From Kitasatospora purpeofusca (lineage in GTDB: Bacteria; Actinomycetota; Actinomycetes; Streptomycetales; Streptomycetaceae): a stretch of DNA of 64,000 nucleotides. Every line of letters begins with the position of its first letter. Positions within the stretch are counted from its first letter, which is position 1. This document shows, one piece after another, positions 43,183-51,653 of this stretch. Under the pieces are notes generated by a model that saw only the letters and a program-made list of their open reading frames with translations, was not told the origin of the DNA and did no database searches. The DNA lies in NCBI RefSeq assembly GCF_000718025.1, contig NZ_JODS01000025.1, forward strand, positions 1 through 64,000, given 5' to 3'. The position numbers were made by a program, and so were the translations under genes.

Positions 43183-43548
43183 TCACCCCGCGGTGGTAGG
43201 AGTGGAAAGGCCCGCCTTCGGGGTGTCCCGCGAGGTCTCGGCCTTGATGTGGAAGCGGATGGACTTCGCGTCGCTGAAGCACTCGCGCATCGGGCGCACC
43301 AGGTCCCGGTGCTCCTCGGTCCGCTCCCAGGCGACGAAGTCGTCCAGCGAGCGCCACTCGCTGGTGATCAGCCACTGCTCCGGGTCGGTGGAGGACTGGC
43401 AGACCTGGTCGCGCACGTGTCCGGGGACGCCCTCGGCGACCAGGTGGCGGATCTGCTCGTACGCCTTGAGGAAGTCCTCCCGGCGCTCCTCCTTGACGGT
43501 GATCAGGAAGAGCACGCGGCCCTGTGCCGCGCCCTCGTCGACCGGCAT
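43183..43548 (-). CDS. Antibiotic-biosynthesis monooxygenase (ABM family)
   Basis: 121 residues of the dimeric alpha+beta barrel ABM family, the cofactor-free oxygenases (ActVA-Orf6, TcmH, SnoaB) that convert anthrones to quinones. Ferredoxin-like pattern: VLFLITVKEERREDFLKAYEQI, then WLITSEWRSLDDFVAWERTEEHRDLV. The C-terminus has an ~20-residue extension. ATG 43548 with GGAAGGAG upstream. Between the chain-length factor and the FAD oxygenase. Confidence 0.88.
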   Translation of the reverse strand: MPVDEGAAQGRVLFLITVKEERREDFLKAYEQIRHLVAEGVPGHVRDQVCQSSTDPEQWLITSEWRSLDDFVAWERTEEHRDLVRPMRECFSDAKSIRFHIKAETSRDTPKAGLSTPTTAG

Positions 43549-43583
43549 GACGGTCTCCTTCCGGGTCGTGGTGCTCGTGGGTG

Positions 43584-44819
43584 TCAGGAGTGCGCGCGCA
43601 GCAGGACGGCGCTGTTGAAGCCGTCGAAACCGCGGGCGCCGATCAGCGCGGTGCGCACCTCGGCGGCCCGCTCCTCGCGGACGAAGGCCAGGTCGCAGCC
43701 GTCCGCCGGACGGGCCGGGCCCGCCGAGGGCGGGATCAGGCCGTTGTCCATGGCGAGCACCGCGGTGGCCGCGTCCAGGGCGCTGCCGCCCTGGTAGAGG
43801 CGGCCGGTGAGCGGCTTCTGAGTGGTGACGGCGGCCGGGCCGGCGTCGCCGAAGACCGCGCGCAGCGCCTCGGCCTCGGTGCGGTCGTAGGCGGGCAGGC
43901 CCACCGCGTCCGGGAAGGTCACGTCGACGTCCCCCGGGGTGAGGCCGGCCCGTTCGACCGCGGTGCCGAGCGCCCGGGCGTACTGGCGGACCGAGCCGGA
44001 GCCGGTCCTGGTGGAGGCGACGGCGTCCTGGGTGGCGGACCAGCCGGCGATCTCGGCGCGGATCCGGGCACCGCGGGCGAGCGCGTGGTCGAGGTCCTCG
44101 ACCACGAACACCACCCCGCCCTCGCCCGGCACGAAGCCGGCCGCCCGCTCGTCGAAGGGCAGGTAGGCCTCGGCCGGGTCGGAGCCGGTGTAGAGCCGGC
44201 CGCTGCGCTGCTGGCAGGCGAGCGCGTACGGGCCGAGCGGTGCCTCGGTGCCGCCGGCGAGCACCACGTCGGCGCCCCGGCGGACCAGCCGGGCGGCGTG
44301 GGCCAGCGAGTCCAGGCCGCCGGCGCCCTCCGAGACGAGGACGCTGGACGGGCCCTTGGCCTGGTGCTTGATGGCCAGCTGCCCGACGGTCGCGGCGTAG
44401 AACCAGGCGATCGACTGGTAGGCGCCGACGGTCCGCGAGGTGTCGGGCTGCCAGAGCCGCTGGAGCTCGCGCTGGCCGAACTGGTTGCCGCCGGAGGAGC
44501 TGGCGAGCGCCACCGACAGCTTGTACGGCTCGACCGTGGACGGGTCCAGCTCGGCCTCGCCGAAGGCCAGTTCGGCCGCCGCGTAGGCGAGGTGGGTCCA
44601 GCGGTCGGTCTGCACCTGGAGCCGGCGCTCGACGTACCGGTTGACGTCGAAGTCCGGGACCTCGCCGGCCAGCGTGGTCTCGTACTGGCCGGCGTCGAAG
44701 AGCGTGATCGGAGCGATCCGGCTCTCGCCGCCGCAGACCGACTTCCAGTGCGCCTCGCTGCCGACGCCGCTGGGCGCGACCACGCCGATGCCGGTGATGA
44801 CGGCACGTCGTGCGCTCAT
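43584..44819 (-). CDS. Polyketide chain-length factor (KS-beta)
   Basis: 411 residues. Ketosynthase-fold partner that, with KS-alpha, sets the chain length of the poly-beta-ketone. Active-site Cys is replaced: the segment is VSEGAGGLDS, placing Gly165 where KS-alpha has Cys176 and where many characterised CLFs have Gln. Other KS landmarks (PFDERAAGFVPGEGGVVFV) are kept. Start ATG 44819 overlaps the KS-alpha stop by 4 nt. By overall look it is closest to spore-pigment/pentangular CLFs, so a C20-C26 chain is guessed, not shown. Confidence 0.93.
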   Translation of the reverse strand: MSARRAVITGIGVVAPSGVGSEAHWKSVCGGESRIAPITLFDAGQYETTLAGEVPDFDVNRYVERRLQVQTDRWTHLAYAAAELAFGEAELDPSTVEPYKLSVALASSSGGNQFGQRELQRLWQPDTSRTVGAYQSIAWFYAATVGQLAIKHQAKGPSSVLVSEGAGGLDSLAHAARLVRRGADVVLAGGTEAPLGPYALACQQRSGRLYTGSDPAEAYLPFDERAAGFVPGEGGVVFVVEDLDHALARGARIRAEIAGWSATQDAVASTRTGSGSVRQYARALGTAVERAGLTPGDVDVTFPDAVGLPAYDRTEAEALRAVFGDAGPAAVTTQKPLTGRLYQGGSALDAATAVLAMDNGLIPPSAGPARPADGCDLAFVREERAAEVRTALIGARGFDGFNSAVLLRAHS

Positions 44820-46102
44820 CGGCCCCTCCCCAGCTTGGCGAAGAGCATCGCGGACTGGAAGCCGCCGAAGCCGCTGCCGACCGAGAGCGCCGCGCCGACC
44901 CGCACCTCGCGGGCGGTGTTGGGCGTGTAGTCGAGGTCGCACTCGGGGTCGCGGTTCTGCCAGTTGGCGGTCGGCGGGACGACCCCGCGGTCGACGGCCA
45001 GCGCGCAGGCGGCCATCTCGATCGCGCCGATCGCGCCCAGCGAGTGGCCGACCATCGACTTGATCGAGCTGATCGGGACCCCGTAGGCGGCGTGGCCGAG
45101 CGAGCGCTTGAAGGCGCCGGTCTCGTGCCGGTCGTTCTGCCGGGTGCCGGAGCCGTGGGCGCTGATGTAGCCGATGTCCTCGGGGTTGAGCCGGGACTGG
45201 CGCAGCGTCTCGGTGATCGCCTCGGACATCTCCAGGCCGTCCGGGCGCAGACCGGTCATGTGGAAGGCGTTGCCGCGGTTGGCGTAGCCGACCACCTCGC
45301 AGTAGATCCGGGCGCCGCGCCGACGGGCGTGCTCCAGCTCCTCCAGGACGAGCACCGCGCAGCCCTCGCCCAGCACGAAGCCGTGCCGGTCCCGGTCGAA
45401 CGGCCGGGAGGCGTGCGCCGGGTCGTCGTTGTCCGGGGTGGTGGCCTTGATGGCGTCGAAGGAGGCGACGGTGACCGGGGAGATCGGGGAGTCCGAGGCG
45501 CCGGTGATCATCACCTCGGCCTCGCCGTCCACCAGCAGCTGGTAGGCGTGGCCGATGGCGTCGATGCCGGAGGTGCAGCCGGTGGAGACGACCAGCGCCG
45601 GGCCGTGCGCCCCGTGCCGGACGGCCACGTCGGCGGCCAGGCTGCTGGGGATCAGGCCCTGGTAGAGGAACGGGCTGGTGACGTCGGGGTCGACCAGCCA
45701 GTTGCGGCCGGAGTCGCTGGCGACGACGAACTCGTCCTCCAGGACGATGGTGCCGCCGACCGCGGAGCCGAGCACCACGCCGGTGGCTTCCCGGGTGCGC
45801 TCGTCGAGCTCCAGCCCGGCGTCGAGCACCGCCTCCTGGGAGGCGGCCAGCGCGAACTGCACGTAGCGGTCGGCGCGGCGCAGTTCGAGCGGGGTGAGGC
45901 CGGCCGCGACCGGGTCGAAGTCGGCCTCGGCGGCGATCTGCGAGCGGAACGCCGACGGGTCGAAGGCGGAGATCCGACGGGTCGCGGTGCGGCCCGAGGT
46001 GATCAGTTCCCAGAAGGTCTCGCGGGTGGTGCCCCCGGGGGCCACCACGCCGATCCCGGTGACCACCACGCGGCGGTCACCCGTGGACGGGGAAGCGGTC
46101 AT
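44816..46102 (-). CDS. Ketosynthase KS-alpha of a type II PKS
   Basis: 428 residues. Decarboxylative Claisen condensation of malonyl-ACP units on the growing chain. Catalytic Cys176 in VVSTGCTSGIDA; both His motifs ISAHGSGT and VGHSLGAIG present; typical PFDRDRHGFVLGEG. Forms the heterodimer with the CLF next downstream. Overlaps the cupin stop at its 5' end and the CLF start at its 3' end by 4 nt each (ATGA), so stoichiometric co-translation is expected. Confidence 0.96.
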   Translation of the reverse strand: MTASPSTGDRRVVVTGIGVVAPGGTTRETFWELITSGRTATRRISAFDPSAFRSQIAAEADFDPVAAGLTPLELRRADRYVQFALAASQEAVLDAGLELDERTREATGVVLGSAVGGTIVLEDEFVVASDSGRNWLVDPDVTSPFLYQGLIPSSLAADVAVRHGAHGPALVVSTGCTSGIDAIGHAYQLLVDGEAEVMITGASDSPISPVTVASFDAIKATTPDNDDPAHASRPFDRDRHGFVLGEGCAVLVLEELEHARRRGARIYCEVVGYANRGNAFHMTGLRPDGLEMSEAITETLRQSRLNPEDIGYISAHGSGTRQNDRHETGAFKRSLGHAAYGVPISSIKSMVGHSLGAIGAIEMAACALAVDRGVVPPTANWQNRDPECDLDYTPNTAREVRVGAALSVGSGFGGFQSAMLFAKLGRGR

Positions 46103-46536
46103 CGCTCCCCCAGCACTATGTGGCCCTCGGCCTTGGTGCCCGGGCCGTCCTCGGTGTCGACGTGGCCGAGCTCGGGGGACGGCGCCAGCGGGCCGAGGTG
46201 GAAGACCGCGAAGGCCTCCTCGGAGCCGGTGTTGCGCAGCCGGTGGCGGATGTCCTTGGGGATCAGCACGCCCTGGCCGGCGAACAGCTCGAAGGGCTTG
46301 TCGTCCAGGTCGAGGGTCAGCTCGCCGCGGACGAGCAGCAGGAACTCCTCGCTGTACGGGTGGTAGTGCTCGGTGATCCGCTCCCCCGGCTGGAGCCGGG
46401 CGGTCCCCATGAAACCGGAGGTCGCACCGCAGGTGGCGGGCGAGAGCACCGCGCGGGTCTCGCCGCCGCGCTTGCGGTTGGCGGGGACGTCGTCGGCGGA
46501 AATGATGCGGATGTTCCTGGCGGCCACGGCGCTCAC
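46099..46536 (-). CDS. Cupin-type cyclase-associated protein (WhiE-ORFII/TcmJ-like)
   Basis: 145 residues. Single cupin with motif 1 GERITEHYHPYSEEFLLLVRGE (His-x-His, Glu) and motif 2 later at HRLRN. Preceded by GGETRAVLSPATCGATSGFMG, a pattern I associate with WhiE ORFII and TcmJ. These proteins raise the yield of correctly folded polyketide and bind a metal. Start GTG 46536 overlaps the aromatase stop; its stop overlaps KS-alpha. Confidence 0.9.
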   Translation of the reverse strand: MSAVAARNIRIISADDVPANRKRGGETRAVLSPATCGATSGFMGTARLQPGERITEHYHPYSEEFLLLVRGELTLDLDDKPFELFAGQGVLIPKDIRHRLRNTGSEEAFAVFHLGPLAPSPELGHVDTEDGPGTKAEGHIVLGER

Positions 46537-47015
46537 TCCTTCTCGGCGGGGACGGCGGTGGAACCGGCGGCGAGGGCCTCGACCTTCTGCCGGATGATCT
46601 CCAGCTGCACGGGCGAGTTGATGTTCAGCCGCTCGGTCATGCCCTGGTCGTCGACCGGGGCGACGGGCTTCATGGAGAAGTCCTGGATCCAGGTCATCCG
46701 GACGCCGCCCTCGGGCAGCTCCTCGTACCGCCAGTGGATCTGCATGTAGGCGAACGGGCCGGTCTCCACCCGGTGGGCGTGGACGGTGCGGTCGGCGACG
46801 TTGACGGTGCGGTCGCTGACCCAGCTCCAGATCCGGCCCTCCTCGTCCGGGTGCATGGTGAGCCGGAACCGGACGGTCTCGCCGCGGCGCTCCACGATCT
46901 CGGCGGACGCGTACTCGGTGAACAGCTGCGGCCAGCCGGCGACGTCGTTGGTGACGTCCCAGACGAGCTTGAGCGGGGCCTGGATGACGATGCTGTTCTC
47001 GGTGTGTCCGGCCAT
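46533..47015 (-). CDS. Polyketide aromatase/cyclase (SRPBCC, TcmN/WhiE-ORFVI-like)
   Basis: 160 residues, single-domain START/Bet v1 fold. First-ring aromatase/cyclase. Starts GHTENSIVIQAPLKLVWDVTNDVAGWPQLFTEY; strands YMQIHWRYEELPEGGVRMTWIQDF form the sheet lining the pocket. One domain, so of the non-reducing C9-C14-type TcmN/WhiE class rather than the didomain reducing type. This fits the absence of a dedicated C9-ketoreductase in the operon. ATG 47015, 3 nt after the ACP stop. Confidence 0.93.
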   Translation of the reverse strand: MAGHTENSIVIQAPLKLVWDVTNDVAGWPQLFTEYASAEIVERRGETVRFRLTMHPDEEGRIWSWVSDRTVNVADRTVHAHRVETGPFAYMQIHWRYEELPEGGVRMTWIQDFSMKPVAPVDDQGMTERLNINSPVQLEIIRQKVEALAAGSTAVPAEKE

Positions 47016-47018
47016 CGC

Positions 47019-47288
47019 TCAGCCCACCGCCCCGGCGGTCTGCAGCTCGGCGACGATCTGGTCGACGCTGAGGGCGACGGCGCCGTCCGGGACCTTCAGG
47101 CCGTAACGGTCGGCGATCACCGCCTCCAGCTCCAGCACGGCCAGCGAGTCGAGGCCGAGCTCCTCCAGGGGGACGTGCCGGGAGCCCTCGAACACGTCCG
47201 GCGCCGCGCCGGCGCTGGTGATGAGGACGTTCTCGATCTCCTCCGCGGTGACGACAGTGGTCGTCCCGCCGGCCTGGTGGTCGGTCAT
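47019..47288 (-). CDS. Acyl carrier protein of the type II PKS
   Basis: 89 residues. Phosphopantetheine Ser48 in LGLDSLAVLELEAVI. N-terminus is extended by about 10 residues relative to typical ACPs. Carries the growing chain for KS-alpha/CLF. No PPTase gene in the window, so it relies on a host PPTase. ATG 47288 with GAGAGG upstream. Preceded by a 109-nt gap after the TcmI-like gene containing a small hairpin GAACGGG/CCCGTTC. Confidence 0.94.
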   Translation of the reverse strand: MTDHQAGGTTTVVTAEEIENVLITSAGAAPDVFEGSRHVPLEELGLDSLAVLELEAVIADRYGLKVPDGAVALSVDQIVAELQTAGAVG

Positions 47289-47397
47289 GGTGCTGCCTCT
47301 CGTTTCTCCGGTGTAGGGACTGCTCCTGGGCCTCGCGGCGCGGCCGTACGGGGTGAACGGGCCCCCGTTCGGCCGGCGCCGCCGGCGGAGGGCGGGC

Positions 47398-47730
47398 TCA
47401 CCGACCGCCGGTGCCGGACTCCCAGGTGTAGAAGCACTGGGCGACCGCGTCCTGCGGCGAACGCCAGGTGGGCAGGTAGGGAGAGATGAACGGGGTGAGC
47501 CGTTCGCTGACCCGGGCGAACTCCGGGTGGCGGCGGGCGGCGTCGACCGCCTCCTGGCCCGGGTCGTCGGTCTCCAGCAGGTGGACGTAGGCATCGCCGA
47601 GCTTGTACAGCGAGCGGTGGGTGACGCCGGCGAGACGGGGAAGTTCGGTCTCGTCGGACTCACCGAACACGCGGGCGACGTCGCCCTCCGCGCCGGGCAG
47701 CATCCGGGCGATGATCAGTGTGCGGTGCAT
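47398..47730 (-). CDS. TcmI-family polyketide cyclase
   Basis: 110 residues, ferredoxin-like cyclase of the TcmI/WhiE-ORFVII family, which closes later rings of linear aromatic polyketides. Family pattern: RTLIIARMLPGAEGDVARVFGESDETELPRLAGVTHRSLYKLGD, and FARVSERLTPFISPYLPTWRSPQDAVAQCFYTW at the end. Normal length. ATG 47730. With the SRPBCC aromatase this points to a tetracenomycin- or pentangular-like ring pattern (inference). Confidence 0.93.
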   Translation of the reverse strand: MHRTLIIARMLPGAEGDVARVFGESDETELPRLAGVTHRSLYKLGDAYVHLLETDDPGQEAVDAARRHPEFARVSERLTPFISPYLPTWRSPQDAVAQCFYTWESGTGGR

Positions 47731-47817
47731 GCGGGCTCCCCTCGGGGTACGGGCTCTCTCGGACTCTCGGGCTCTCTCGGGCTGTGGCTGTCCGGGGTCG
47801 GGTCCGGCGCCGCGGCT

Positions 47818-48273
47818 TCAGTGCTGCGGGCGGCCGACCGGCTGGATGGCGCCGATGTCGAGCAGGATCCGGGGCACGTTGTCGCCGATCCAGGACTCGA
47901 CGACGCGGCCGTCGACGATCCGGTGGCAGGACATCTCGTGCACGGTGACCGGCTTGCCGGTCGGCGGGATGTCGAACAGCTGGCCCTGGTGGGTGCCGCG
48001 GGTGGTGAACCGGGCGTAGACGCGGTCGCCGTCGCCGGCCACGTCCTCCACGGTCACGTTGACGTCCGGGAAGGCGTTGCGCCAGAGCAGCACGGCCTGG
48101 CGGAAGGAGTCCGGGCCGGGGGGCATCGGGGGCAGGCCGGGGGCGTGCACCACGTAGTCCTCGGCGAAGCGGTCACCGATGGCGGAGAGGTCGCCGTCGT
48201 TGAACGCCCGCTCGGTCAGCTCGCGGATGAGGGCCTTGTTGGCCTCCACCGCGCTCTCGGTGGACGAGGTCAT
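47818..48273 (-). CDS. SnoaL-like polyketide cyclase/ester cyclase
   Basis: 151 residues, NTF2 fold with SnoaL features: NKALIRELTERAFNDGDLSAIGDRFAEDYVVHAP, FRQAVLLWRNAFPDVNVTVEDV, and FTTRGTHQG near the catalytic pocket; Asp/His in the final HEMSCHRIVDGRV. Probably a cyclase for the last ring. ATG 48273 with AAAGGAC upstream. Second SnoaL-like gene in the same operon. Confidence 0.88.
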   Translation of the reverse strand: MTSSTESAVEANKALIRELTERAFNDGDLSAIGDRFAEDYVVHAPGLPPMPPGPDSFRQAVLLWRNAFPDVNVTVEDVAGDGDRVYARFTTRGTHQGQLFDIPPTGKPVTVHEMSCHRIVDGRVVESWIGDNVPRILLDIGAIQPVGRPQH

Positions 48274-48421
48274 GACAGTCCTTTGCTCGGCGGACGACCC
48301 CGGCCGGTGCACGGCCGAGGGCGGTCCGGATGGGCGTGGGGCGGCGGCCGGCCCGGGAAACGGGGAGGCTCCGGGAGCCGGCCGGTGCGCGGTGCGGCGC
48401 GAGGTGCGGGGAGCGGACCGG

Positions 48422-48886
48422 TCAGATGAGCGAGGCGAGGACGAAGCAGGCCGCCGCGCCGATCGCGCCCATGGTCCGGGTCTCGTGCGCCAGGTGCCAG
48501 CGGCGGCGCTTGCCGCGCCAGGCGGCGTCGGTGTCGCGGTACGGGCTCCAGCGCTCGATCTGGCGCCAGATCGGCCGGTTGACGCCCTCGGAGGCGACCG
48601 CGACGGTCGCCATGCCGACGGTGCCGGCCGCGTACAGCACCTTGGCCACCTTGCTCTCCGACCGGACGGCCTTGGTGGCGCCGACAGCGGCGGTGGCCAG
48701 GCCGTTCCAGAAGGCGATCGGGTGGAACACGTGCATGTCGATCAGCTGGCAGGTGTTGACGTACCGGTCGTAGGGCAGGGAGTTGAGCATCGGCAGGATC
48801 GAGGTCTTCATGATCCAGAGCGTGCCGAGCTGAACGCTGGACGAGGTAACCAACCAGACGTCCGAATTATCCTTCATGTCCTTCAT
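48422..48886 (-). CDS. DUF1772-like integral membrane protein
   Basis: 154 residues with about four hydrophobic stretches (VWLVTSSSVQLGTLWIMKTSI, IAFWNGLATAAVGA, VLYAAGTVGMATVAVASEG, TMGAIGAAACFVLASLI) and the conserved VNRPIWRQIERWSP motif. Resembles DUF1772/anthrone-oxygenase-like membrane proteins found in PKS clusters; an enzymatic role is unproven. Start ATG 48886 with GAGGA upstream. First gene of the 13-gene polyketide run. Confidence 0.75.
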   Translation of the reverse strand: MKDMKDNSDVWLVTSSSVQLGTLWIMKTSILPMLNSLPYDRYVNTCQLIDMHVFHPIAFWNGLATAAVGATKAVRSESKVAKVLYAAGTVGMATVAVASEGVNRPIWRQIERWSPYRDTDAAWRGKRRRWHLAHETRTMGAIGAAACFVLASLI

Positions 48887-49295
48887 ATCGATTCCTCGAA
48901 TCGATCCGGGATCGCGGAATGTCCGCCGCGTCGATGCGGCGAACCGGGGCGGGGTCGCCCGATGCGAGAGACACGGGACCCCGGGGGCCGGGGCATCTCG
49001 GCCCCCGGGGCTGCCCCGCCGCCTCATCCTTGCCGCCGGGCGGTCCCAGTGTCAGGAGGCATCCGTCTCCACCGGGCTGGGACGTCGCCCCGGCCGTCAC
49101 GGACCGCGTCCCGGCCGTTCCGGGCCGTCCGCCCAGCCGGTTCGTTGCACCAACCTCCCGGATTCCGGGCCGTGTTGACGCGCCCACCGGACGCACCCTA
49201 CGGTGCGAGCGGGCACTCACTCACCGAGAGCCCAGGGCCCGCGACCACCCCGCCGCGCCGACCGGCCGGCGGACATCCCAGGAGGTGCCGAGCCG
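48887..49295. promoter_or_regulatory. Divergent promoter region of the two main cluster operons
   Basis: 409 bp between the polyketide operon (minus, start 48886) and the amidohydrolase operon (plus, start 49296). A shared cluster dyad is at 49205-49220. GGGGCCGGGGCATC.../GGCCCCCGGGGC near 48980-49012 is an inverted repeat. No other gene. Confidence 0.6.
49205..49220 (+). promoter_or_regulatory. Shared cluster dyad, site 2
   Basis: GCGAGCGGGCACTCAC (complement GTGAGTGCCCGCTCGC), 12 of 14 symmetric positions match GTGAGTGNNCACTCAC. It lies 75 nt upstream of the amidohydrolase start and 319 nt from the start of the divergent polyketide operon, so it may control both. Confidence 0.7.
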
Positions 49296-50399
49296 ATGAC
49301 GATCGATGTGCACGGCCACATCACGTCGCCCGAACTCTTCCGCCGCTTCCCCATGCCGCCGAGCCTCGTCGACGTCGACGGCATGGTGGAGCTCAAGGCG
49401 GCAGCCGGGATCACCATGTCCCTGGTCGGCAGTCCCGTCGGCGCGGGCACCATGGTGCGCACGCCCGGACTGGACAACTACCGCCAGCCGCTGGACACCC
49501 TCGAACGCTTCCACGACTGGCTGGGCGAGCAGGTCCGGGCCCGGCCCGCGGCGCTGCGCGGCTACGTCTACACCAACCCGCTCGGCTCCGACGCCGAACT
49601 CGCCGCCGCCGCCAAGCGGTTGGAGCAGGACGAATTCGTCGGGCTGATGGTCAACTCCAGCATCGAGGGGCGGTTCCTGGACACCCCGCGGGCCGACGCC
49701 TTCTTCGCGATGGCCGCGCAGTACCGCACCCCGGTGATGCTGCACCCGCCGGCCGAACCGGCCGGGGCCGGGGAGCTCGACGACCTGCGGCTGGTCGAGC
49801 AGATCGCCCGGCCGTGCGACGTCACGCTGGGGACGGCGGCGGTGCTGTTCGCCGGGTGGCTGGAGAAGTACCCCGAACTGCGGATCGTCGCCCCGGTCTG
49901 CGGCGGCGGGCTGCCGCTGCTGCTGGAGCGGCTGGAGGTGGCCCGGCGGATGCCGGTCACCTTCGGCCGGCCGGGCGCGGCCCCGGGCGGACCTCCGGCC
50001 GGCGCTCCCGGCGGGCCTCCGCCGGGGGTCGGCGGTCCCGGTGCCGGTGGCCCGGGCGGTCCCGGCGGACCCGGGACCGGTGGCCCCGGCGGACCCGGCG
50101 GACCGGGGGGACCGGGCGCCGCTCCGGCCGGGCCCGCCGTCCCGCCGCTGGCCGAGGCCCTGCGCCGGGTCTACGTCGACACCGCGACCCCGAGCCTGCG
50201 GGCCGTGGCCGCCGCCGTCGACGCCTTCGGGGTCGGCAACGTCATGTTCGGCACCGACTCCCCGCCGATGAGCGCGCCGCTGGACGCCTCGCTGACCCGG
50301 TTGAACGGGCTCGGCCTGGCCCCGGCCGACGTCGCGCGGATCCGGCACGACAACGCCGCCGGGCTGTTCGGCCTGCCCGGCGCGTCCGACGCGACCTGA
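49296..50399 (+). CDS. Amidohydrolase family protein with a collagen-like insert
   Basis: 367 residues. Amidohydrolase_2/ACMSD-type TIM barrel. N-terminal metal motif DVHGHIT (His-x-His), VMLHPP in the middle and FGTDSPPMSAPL near the end with the catalytic Asp. Family members decarboxylate or hydrolyse aromatic or acyl substrates. About residues 224-281 are a Gly/Pro insert (GGPPAGAPGGPPPG..., GGPGGPGGPG repeats) between the LERLEVARRMPVTF strand and the VYVDTATPSLRAV part. I know of no such insert in the family. ATG with AGGAGGT 9 nt upstream. First gene of the plus-strand operon. Confidence 0.87.
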   Translation: MTIDVHGHITSPELFRRFPMPPSLVDVDGMVELKAAAGITMSLVGSPVGAGTMVRTPGLDNYRQPLDTLERFHDWLGEQVRARPAALRGYVYTNPLGSDAELAAAAKRLEQDEFVGLMVNSSIEGRFLDTPRADAFFAMAAQYRTPVMLHPPAEPAGAGELDDLRLVEQIARPCDVTLGTAAVLFAGWLEKYPELRIVAPVCGGGLPLLLERLEVARRMPVTFGRPGAAPGGPPAGAPGGPPPGVGGPGAGGPGGPGGPGTGGPGGPGGPGGPGAAPAGPAVPPLAEALRRVYVDTATPSLRAVAAAVDAFGVGNVMFGTDSPPMSAPLDASLTRLNGLGLAPADVARIRHDNAAGLFGLPGASDAT

Positions 50400-50555
50400 A
50401 CCCGGTCCCGCCCGCACCGGGCGGGACCGGACCCGACGCCGGCCGAGCGGACCCGGACAGCACCGGGCCCGGACTCCTCACCACCCCCGGCGTCCCCCGA
50501 TCCGACGCTCCGTCGGATTCCCCGCACCACCGACACGCGACAGGGAGGTGCTGTC

Positions 50556-51584
50556 ATGACGGCAGCCGCACCGACCCCACCGTCCGGGCCGCCCGGCGGA
50601 CGCCCGGGCGGCGGACCGCCGCCCGGCGCCGGCGGACCGCCCCCTGGCTTCGGCGGGCCACCCCCGGGAGCGGGCGGGCCGCCTCCGGGCCTCGGCGGAC
50701 CCCCGCCGGGATTCGGAGGACCCCCGCCCGGCTTCGGCGGACCCCCGCCGGGAGCCGGCGGGCCTCCGCCCGGCTTCGCCGCCCCGCCCCGGCCCGCACC
50801 CGAACGCGTCCCCGCCGACCGGGAGTTCCTCGGCAGCCGGGTCCTGCTGGTCGGCGGCTACGGCAGCATCGGCGCCGCCGTCGCCGAGGACCTCGCCGCC
50901 CAGGGCGCCCGGGTCGCGGTGGCCGGCCGTTCACTGAAGAAGGCCGAGGAGACCGCCGAGCGGCTCGCCCCGCTGGCCGCCCGCAGCGGCACCGTGGTCC
51001 CGCACGCCGTGGACGTGGCCGACCGCGCCGACGTGGACCGGCTGGTGGCGGCCGTGACCGCGGACTGGGGCGGCATCGACGTCCTGGTGAACTGCGCCAG
51101 CGCGCTGGTCACCGTCGGCGCCGAGGACATCTCCGAGGAGGACTGGCGCACCATCGTCGACACCAACCTGCTGGGCGCCTTCTGGCTCTCCCAGTCGGTC
51201 GGCCGGGCGATGATCGCGGCCGGCGGCGGCCGGATCGTCCACCTCTCCTCGGTGCGCGGCAAGTTCGGCGCCCGGCGCGGCTTCAGCGCCTACGGCGCCA
51301 GCAAGGCCGGCCTGGACCTGCTGGTCAAGCAGCTGGCCGCGGAATGGGGCCGGCACGGGATCGCGGTCAACGCGGTCGCCCCCGGCTTCGTCCGCACCGA
51401 CTTCGTCCAGGAGAACGCGAGCAACCCGGAGTTCATGCGGATGGTGCTCGGCCGGATCCCGCTGGGCCGCACCGCCGAACTGCACGAGGTGGCCGACGCG
51501 GTCACCTTCCTCGCCTCGCCGCGGGCCGGCTTCATCAGCGGCCAGGTGCTGTACGTGGACGGCGGCGTCACCACCAGCCAGTGA
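50556..51584 (+). CDS. SDR oxidoreductase with an N-terminal GGPPPGx heptad repeat domain
   Basis: 342 residues. Residues 19-74 are eight consecutive heptads GGPPPGx (x = A, F or L), preceded by a Pro-rich start. From about residue 92 a FabG-like SDR follows: VGGYGSIGAAVAEDL (the usual TGxxxGxG with Thr replaced by Gly), NCAS in place of NNAG, Ser in LSSVRG, YGASK pair, GGVTTSQ end. NAD(P)H ketoreductase on the polyketide is likely. ATG with GGGAGG upstream. Overlaps no neighbour but lies in the same operon as the amidohydrolase (157-bp gap). Confidence 0.9.
   Translation: MTAAAPTPPSGPPGGRPGGGPPPGAGGPPPGFGGPPPGAGGPPPGLGGPPPGFGGPPPGFGGPPPGAGGPPPGFAAPPRPAPERVPADREFLGSRVLLVGGYGSIGAAVAEDLAAQGARVAVAGRSLKKAEETAERLAPLAARSGTVVPHAVDVADRADVDRLVAAVTADWGGIDVLVNCASALVTVGAEDISEEDWRTIVDTNLLGAFWLSQSVGRAMIAAGGGRIVHLSSVRGKFGARRGFSAYGASKAGLDLLVKQLAAEWGRHGIAVNAVAPGFVRTDFVQENASNPEFMRMVLGRIPLGRTAELHEVADAVTFLASPRAGFISGQVLYVDGGVTTSQ
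50610..50777 (+). repeat. Eight in-frame 21-bp tandem repeats encoding GGPPPGx heptads
   Basis: 21-bp units GGCGGGCCNCCCCCGGGANNN with silent variation, all in frame with the SDR start at 50556. The wobble-position differences between copies suggest the repeat has been kept by selection at protein level, or is old, rather than a fresh slippage. Confidence 0.85.
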
Positions 51585-51653
51585 GACCCCGCCCGCACCG
51601 CCCCACACCCACCGACGGGCCGAGCCCGGCCCCGAGAAACCCAGGAGACGACC

